From an uncultured Collinsella sp. (GTDB lineage: Bacteria; Actinomycetota; Coriobacteriia; Coriobacteriales; Coriobacteriaceae), in NCBI GenBank assembly GCA_900544065.1, contig UQTR01000041.1:1-16446 (forward strand): a stretch of DNA of 16,446 nucleotides. The letters run 5' to 3'. A program made the position numbers and the translations under genes. Shown piece by piece: positions 13,165 to 16,446 of this stretch (the stretch's first letter is position 1; every line of letters begins with the position of its first letter). The notes under the pieces were generated by a model that did not search any database, was not told the DNA's origin, and saw only the letters and a list, made by a program, of their open reading frames with translations.

Positions 13165-13210
13165 TTCATCAAACAGCGCGTCTATATCTTCGCCTAGGCT
13201 TTCGTCTGCC

Positions 13211-14113
13211 TCAATACTCCGAATCAAACGACATGTCGCCCGAACCGACCTCAAAACGATACGTGGCAGACTTGTCACCGTTATCGAATTCAAGATTCAA
13301 AATGGTCTCGCCGTCGTAGCCAAGCGGAAGGAAATCGCTCTCGAAGTCGCCGCTGCCCAAGGTGAGGCTCGCCTTAAAGCCCGTCGAGTTCGGAACCGTC
13401 ATCTCCACATCGCCCGAGCCCACACTCACGTCCATCGACTTCGTGGGGGCCGGGTAAAGCCCGAACGTCACATCGCCCGAACCGACCTCGGCATTCAGGG
13501 TATCGGTCACGGTGCCCGTAAACTCAACGTCTCCCGAGTCCAGAGTCAGGTTGAGGTCATGACACGCAATGCCCGCGACCGTCAGATCACCCGATCCTAC
13601 ATTCGCTGTAATGCCCACCATGTTATCGGCAACTTTGCGCGGCAGTTCGACGGTAACCGTGCGGTCAATGGCGCGCTCGTCATCGCAATCGAACTGGCGA
13701 ATCTTGAGCGTAGAACCCTTGATTTCGGCCAGGTTCTGGGTTGCCGCATCGAAGGCAACGGTCCCCGTTGCCACGCGACCGCTTTCAATCACGCGCACTG
13801 GCCCGCCGGAGACGTGTTTGACCTCGACCGTGCCCGACGTCACGTCCAAGTCAAGCGATGTGAACGCGTCGGCATCAAACGTTTCGCTCGAAAGCTGTTG
13901 AGGCCGAGCGGAATAGTTACCGCTATTCAAGGAATCGTCCTCGTCAAACGCATCGTCTTTACCAGACAAGCCGGATACAACATCGTTGAGATCCCACTGT
14001 CCATCAAAATGAATCAAAGTCCGCGAAGTGCCAAAGACGAGCCCGATGATGAGCACAAACGCTCCGATGCCAATGCCCAAGCGCCTCTTAGACTCATGCG
14101 AGAGCTTCATCAT
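13211..14113 (-). CDS. DUF4097 membrane-anchored protein with six GSGD repeats (300 aa)
   Basis: The ATG at 14113 overlaps the upstream regulator's stop (ATGA), so the two are coupled. A basic N-terminus (KRR at 9-11) and one hydrophobic helix (about 12-30) place the rest outside the membrane. An acidic linker (about 50-65) is followed by a repetitive beta region. The turn motif [G/D]SGD occurs at residues 173, 192, 211, 232, 253 and 290, mostly 19-21 residues apart, as expected of the stacked right-handed beta-solenoid of DUF4097/'adhesin' domains. Proteins of this kind appear next to membrane-bound regulators in envelope-stress operons (LiaG-like logic). The partner here is an XRE protein with two membrane helices, so an envelope-sensing pair is the likeliest reading. 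Direct ligands are unknown, and the protein ends just after the last repeat, without a sorting signal. Confidence 0.9.
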   Translation of the reverse strand: MMKLSHESKRRLGIGIGAFVLIIGLVFGTSRTLIHFDGQWDLNDVVSGLSGKDDAFDEDDSLNSGNYSARPQQLSSETFDADAFTSLDLDVTSGTVEVKHVSGGPVRVIESGRVATGTVAFDAATQNLAEIKGSTLKIRQFDCDDERAIDRTVTVELPRKVADNMVGITANVGSGDLTVAGIACHDLNLTLDSGDVEFTGTVTDTLNAEVGSGDVTFGLYPAPTKSMDVSVGSGDVEMTVPNSTGFKASLTLGSGDFESDFLPLGYDGETILNLEFDNGDKSATYRFEVGSGDMSFDSEY

Positions 14114-14832
14114 TCATCACCTTCTTTGGCACTCGACTCAGCGGTGGTCGCGGCAGCCATGTCAGCGTCAACCGCTGTGAAAACGTCCTCCCCCTTAGTC
14201 CTAGCGACCGCCGGCGCCGGACCAACCTGGATATCCCCACGCGCCCAATCACCATCGAGCGCACGTGCCACCCAGTGATAGATGGGAATCGTAAAGAAGA
14301 TCAGTGCGGGAAAGGGGCTGGCACCAACCAGGAACATCAGTAAAAAGAACAGCAGCCAGCACACGGCCCAATACGGGAACGACTGGAACGGGCCCTTCAC
14401 CGGAGTCGAACCAACTGCGCCGCCACTCGTCGCCTGCGCCGTAGCGGCATTGGCGGCCTGCGCACTCCAGCTTGCCGCTTGCGCCGCCTTGGCCGCAGCA
14501 TCACTCGCCTGCGTTGCCGCCTCGGTAGCGCGCGCCGCCGCCTCATGGGTGCGAGCACGCTCTGCCGCCTCGGCCTCGCGCTGACGAGCGCGGTCCTCGT
14601 TCTCAAACTCGATATCGTCCTCGATCTCGTCACTCGGATTGAGGAGCTCGTCCAAACTCACGCCATAGAGTTTAGCGAGCGAGATCAGGTTCTCGGTATC
14701 GGGCGAGCTCTCCGCGCGCTCCCATTTACTGACCGCCTGGCGCGACAGCCCCAGCTTTCGCGCGAGCCCTTCTTGGCTAAAACCCTTGCTGCGACGAAGG
14801 TCGGCGAGCCGCTGCGCAGTTTCTACATTCAT
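14110..14832 (-). CDS. Membrane-tethered XRE-family transcriptional regulator (240 aa)
   Basis: The ATG at 14832 is fixed by AGGAGG (plus-strand 14837-14842) four bases upstream; the frame stays open to 15081 but without a start signal. Residues about 7-60 are an HTH_3/XRE DNA-binding domain (LRRSKGFSQEGLARKLGLSR then QAVSKWERAESSPD). An acidic hinge (68-82) is followed by a long Ala-rich helix (about 85-135) with Ala every three to four positions, a likely coiled coil. Two membrane helices follow at about 153-170 and 173-191, with a hydrophilic tail after them. This layout would keep the DNA-binding domain in the cytosol while the membrane hairpin senses the envelope or binds the DUF4097 partner encoded next. 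Autoregulation through the divergent intergenic region is a reasonable guess. The DNA-binding fold is certain; the signal is unknown. Confidence 0.92.
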   Translation of the reverse strand: MNVETAQRLADLRRSKGFSQEGLARKLGLSRQAVSKWERAESSPDTENLISLAKLYGVSLDELLNPSDEIEDDIEFENEDRARQREAEAAERARTHEAAARATEAATQASDAAAKAAQAASWSAQAANAATAQATSGGAVGSTPVKGPFQSFPYWAVCWLLFFLLMFLVGASPFPALIFFTIPIYHWVARALDGDWARGDIQVGPAPAVARTKGEDVFTAVDADMAAATTAESSAKEGDE

Positions 14833-14950
14833 GGTTCCTCCTATGTGATGCCAGCCGTGCCGCCGGACCGTTTTTGTTCTTAAGGCGCCTTGCACAGTTA
14901 AAAATCTATCCGCCACCGCCAAAAGCATGCCACCTATTCTAGTGAGATTT

Positions 14951-15053
14951 TTGACAACCGGCGGTTGCGGGTGCATATGAGCTGCGGAAATGTGTCCAAA
15001 CAAAGCAATGACCCGCAGCTCGGTTGTCCCCGTTGCGGCGATAACGGTAGTAT
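14951..15053 (+). promoter_or_regulatory. Candidate promoters and operator in the divergent gap (14833-15099)
   Basis: The gap between the XRE operon and the methyltransferase holds a consensus TTGACA at 14951-14956. Its best -10 is only TATGAG at 14976-14981 with a 19-base spacer. Overlapping the end of this -35 is the palindrome AACCG-G-CGGTT (14956-14966), a possible operator. A second candidate is TTGTCC (15024-15029) and TAGTAT (15048-15053) with an 18-base spacer, closer to the GTG at 15100. No clear minus-strand promoter was found, and no gene is seen in the gap. Confidence 0.35.
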
Positions 15054-15099
15054 GGTCGTACTGTTTATTCCGCACCGCCAACGGAGGGAGTCCCGCGCC

Positions 15100-15972
15100 G
15101 TGAACCGCGATTTCGCTTCAGCGCTCATCCAGCTCAACAATACGTTCTATCGCGAGCACTCCGCCTCCTTTTCCGATACGCGCCAGGCCCCGTGGCCCGG
15201 CTGGGTGCGCACCATGGACATCGCGCTCGAGCAGCTCGACGTCGCCACCATCGAGCATCCCGTCCGCGTCTTCGATCTTGCCTGCGGCAATATGCGATTC
15301 GAGAACTTTGCCGCCGGCGGCGCACTTGCCGCCAAGGGCGTCGACGGTGCAAATCCCTCGGCAGATGCCAGCTGCCCGTTTGAGTTCTATGGCGTCGACT
15401 CATGCCAGGACCTGGCCATCGATGCACGTGGCCACGCCCTGCGCATTCCCAACCTGCACTTCCAGGAACTCGACGTACTCGATGCCCTCATGAAGCTCAA
15501 CCCCGCCGAGACACCCGACGTGCTTTTCGACGCCCCGCTCGCCGACATCTCGGTCTGCTTTGGCTTTATGCACCACGTGCCGTCGTGCGAGTACCGCGTA
15601 CGCGTGCTCGACGCCCTGGTGCGCCAGACGCGCCCAGGCGGCATCATCGCCATCAGCTTTTGGGAGTTTATGAACGACGAGCGCATGGCGCGCAAGGCCG
15701 TTCGCGCCGAAGCCCGCGCCGAGCTCACCCCGCCGTTTGAAAGTTACGATTCCGCGCAGTTTGAAGCCGGCGACCACCTCATTGGCTGGCAAAACGACCG
15801 CCACGCCTACCGCTATTGCCATCACTTTGACGATCAGCAGATCACCGACCTGGTGCGCGGCGTGCGCACATTCTACAAGAGCGGCGAGGTCCCCGTGCGC
15901 GAGCTTGAGCGCTTCCATGCCGATGGTCGCAGCGGCGAGCTCAACCGTTACGTGATTCTCAAGCGCCTGTAG
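15100..15972 (+). CDS. Class I SAM methyltransferase, Trm9/ALKBH8-like (290 aa)
   Basis: The start is GTG at 15100 with GGAGGG 11 bases upstream, giving MNRDFASALIQLNNTFYREH. Upstream in-frame codons back to 14965 are not supported by a ribosome-binding site. SAM-binding motif I is VFDLACGNMR (57-66), and the acidic residue after strand 2 is D100 in YGVDS. Motif IV is DISVCFGFMHHVPS (149-162), followed by RVLDALVRQTRPGGIIAIS. The His-His-x-Pro/Ser pattern after motif IV and the closing RYCHHFDDQQITDLV to LNRYVILKR resemble Trm9/ALKBH8 methyltransferases, which methylate the cm5U34 made by Elongator to mcm5U. Elp3 is encoded 2 kb away, which makes this function attractive. This remains inference, since generic class I enzymes share motifs I and IV. 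It is larger than typical Trm9 cores, with an insert around 80-95. Confidence 0.8.
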   Translation: MNRDFASALIQLNNTFYREHSASFSDTRQAPWPGWVRTMDIALEQLDVATIEHPVRVFDLACGNMRFENFAAGGALAAKGVDGANPSADASCPFEFYGVDSCQDLAIDARGHALRIPNLHFQELDVLDALMKLNPAETPDVLFDAPLADISVCFGFMHHVPSCEYRVRVLDALVRQTRPGGIIAISFWEFMNDERMARKAVRAEARAELTPPFESYDSAQFEAGDHLIGWQNDRHAYRYCHHFDDQQITDLVRGVRTFYKSGEVPVRELERFHADGRSGELNRYVILKRL

Positions 15973-16010
15973 GCATCGGCGACTTGCCGCCGAGCCGCAC
16001 CGCAACTTTC

Positions 16011-16033
16011 GGGCACATTGTGCCCTCCCTTTT
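16011..16033 (+). terminator. Hairpin with T-rich tail after the methyltransferase gene
   Basis: GGGCACATTGTGCCC (16011-16025) is an almost perfect palindrome (6-7 base stem, 1-3 base loop), followed by TCCCTTTT. It lies 39 bases after the methyltransferase stop and 58 bases before the trmB start, which fits an intrinsic terminator between the two. The interrupted T-run makes efficiency uncertain, and its compact symmetry would also suit an operator. Confidence 0.5.
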
Positions 16034-16090
16034 CCAACCCATTGCCGGAACGTGCAGCCATGCGTTCCATACTTATGACCAAGGAGCCTC

Positions 16091-16434
16091 ATGGGAGCCG
16101 TCCACGTTCGCACGCCTAAGAACTTTGTGCTCGAGGAGCGCCTGGAGCGCTACGCCGATGCGATTGAGACGAATCCCGAGGCCTATGTCGGAGATTGGCG
16201 CAAGGCCTGTGCGCCCGCAGGCAGCAAGCCTTTCGAACACCTTCACCTGGATCTTGGTTGTGGCAAGGGAACGTACCTTGTAGAGCGCGCGGCCCACGAG
16301 CCAAACACGCTCTTTATCGGCATGGACCAGGAGCCTATCTGCATCGCCTATGCCGCACAGAAAATCTGCGAGCAGGAGCTGTCCAACGCACTTGTCCTGC
16401 CCCGAGGCGCCGCATCGCTGCCGCAGCTGTTTGC
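16091..16434 (+). CDS. trmB: TrmB, tRNA (guanine-N7-)-methyltransferase, N-terminal part
   Basis: The ATG at 16091 follows AAGGAG (16081-16086) by four bases. The 114 readable codons begin MGAVHVRTPKNFVLEERLER, then about 30 residues leading to the SAM-binding motif I HLDLGCGKGTYLVERA (51-66). The strand-2 segment LFIGMDQEP (74-82) follows, matching TrmB, where this motif reads 'GxE/D'. TrmB methylates G46 in the variable loop of tRNAs using SAM. The gene is cut at the contig end, where bases 16435-16446 are adapter, so the catalytic and tRNA-binding C-terminal half, with its conserved Asp and Thr residues, is absent from the data rather than from the genome. Confidence 0.92.
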
Positions 16435-16446
16435 CTGTCTCTTATA
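16435..16446 (+). other. Nextera mosaic-end remnant (start of reverse-complement adapter)
   Basis: CTGTCTCTTATA is the first 12 bases of the reverse-complemented Tn5 mosaic end, the standard Nextera trimming sequence. It mirrors the 46-base adapter at the other end of the contig. It is artefact, and the last true genomic base is about 16434. Confidence 0.95.

Noticed and set aside
10315..13197. Open reading frame of 960 codons on the plus strand opposite the spermidine-synthase-like and elp3 genes
   Set aside because: It is a by-product of GC-rich codon use in the minus-strand genes. Its translation is low-complexity His/Arg/Gln-rich sequence with no domain, while the opposite strand has clear families with active-site motifs.
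13114..13293. 60-residue N-terminal extension of Elp3
   Set aside because: The extension crosses the terminator hairpin and the end of the DUF4097 gene and does not fit the Elp3 family start.
12986..14278. 430-codon plus-strand frame opposite the elp3 start, DUF4097 and XRE genes
   Set aside because: It is antisense to well-supported genes, has no ribosome-binding site, and shows no recognisable protein motif.

Overview
This window is almost certainly a whole short-read contig from a high-GC actinobacterium of the class Coriobacteriia, most likely Collinsella or a close relative. This is inferred from the GC-rich third codon positions, the frequent GTG starts, the LAXTG-type cell-wall sorting signal, a bacterial Elp3, and the gene families present; no 16S or other marker is in the window. 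Both ends are sequencing-library artefacts. Bases 1-46 are a Nextera P7/Read 2 adapter, including what looks like an i7 index, and bases 16435-16446 are the start of the reverse-complemented mosaic end. The first and last genes are therefore cut by the library, not by biology.

Layout, left to right. A minus-strand FAD-linked oxidase fragment (47-214) is followed by a 346-base regulatory gap containing AT-rich paired direct repeats. A plus-strand cluster (561-3767) encodes five small to medium proteins. They are a 98-aa soluble protein, a membrane-anchored beta-rich protein, a secreted beta-rich protein, a miniature sortase substrate (LAQTG) and a 476-aa secreted Cys-containing protein. Together they look like a cell-surface assembly, comparable in logic (not by proven homology) to the Csc/WxL loci of Firmicutes. 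Next is a DUF554 membrane protein (3886-4602).

The centre is a three-gene plus-strand operon (4690-10302). It encodes a TerB_N/TerB_C protein, a BrxC/BrxD-type P-loop ATPase and an Lhr-like DEVH helicase (BrxHI type). It has an extended -10 promoter flanked by inverted repeats, and a 10-bp-stem hairpin that may be a REP-like repeat lies between genes 2 and 3. It resembles the ATPase-helicase arm of BREX type 2 without methylase or PglZ, and is the best candidate here for a poorly described defence or genome-maintenance module.

The right third runs mostly on the minus strand. A membrane-tethered XRE regulator and a DUF4097 protein with six GSGD-type repeats form one operon (14832 to 13211), which ends in a strong terminator hairpin. 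Elp3 (tRNA U34 radical SAM/acetyltransferase) and a spermidine-synthase-like protein form a second (13113 to 10330). On the plus strand, diverging from the XRE operon, are a class I methyltransferase with Trm9/ALKBH8-like features and the start of trmB (tRNA m7G46 methyltransferase). Elp3, the Trm9-like enzyme and TrmB suggest a local tRNA-modification theme, with a possible bacterial cm5U to mcm5U pathway.

No rRNA, tRNA, CRISPR array, insertion sequence or phage gene was seen.
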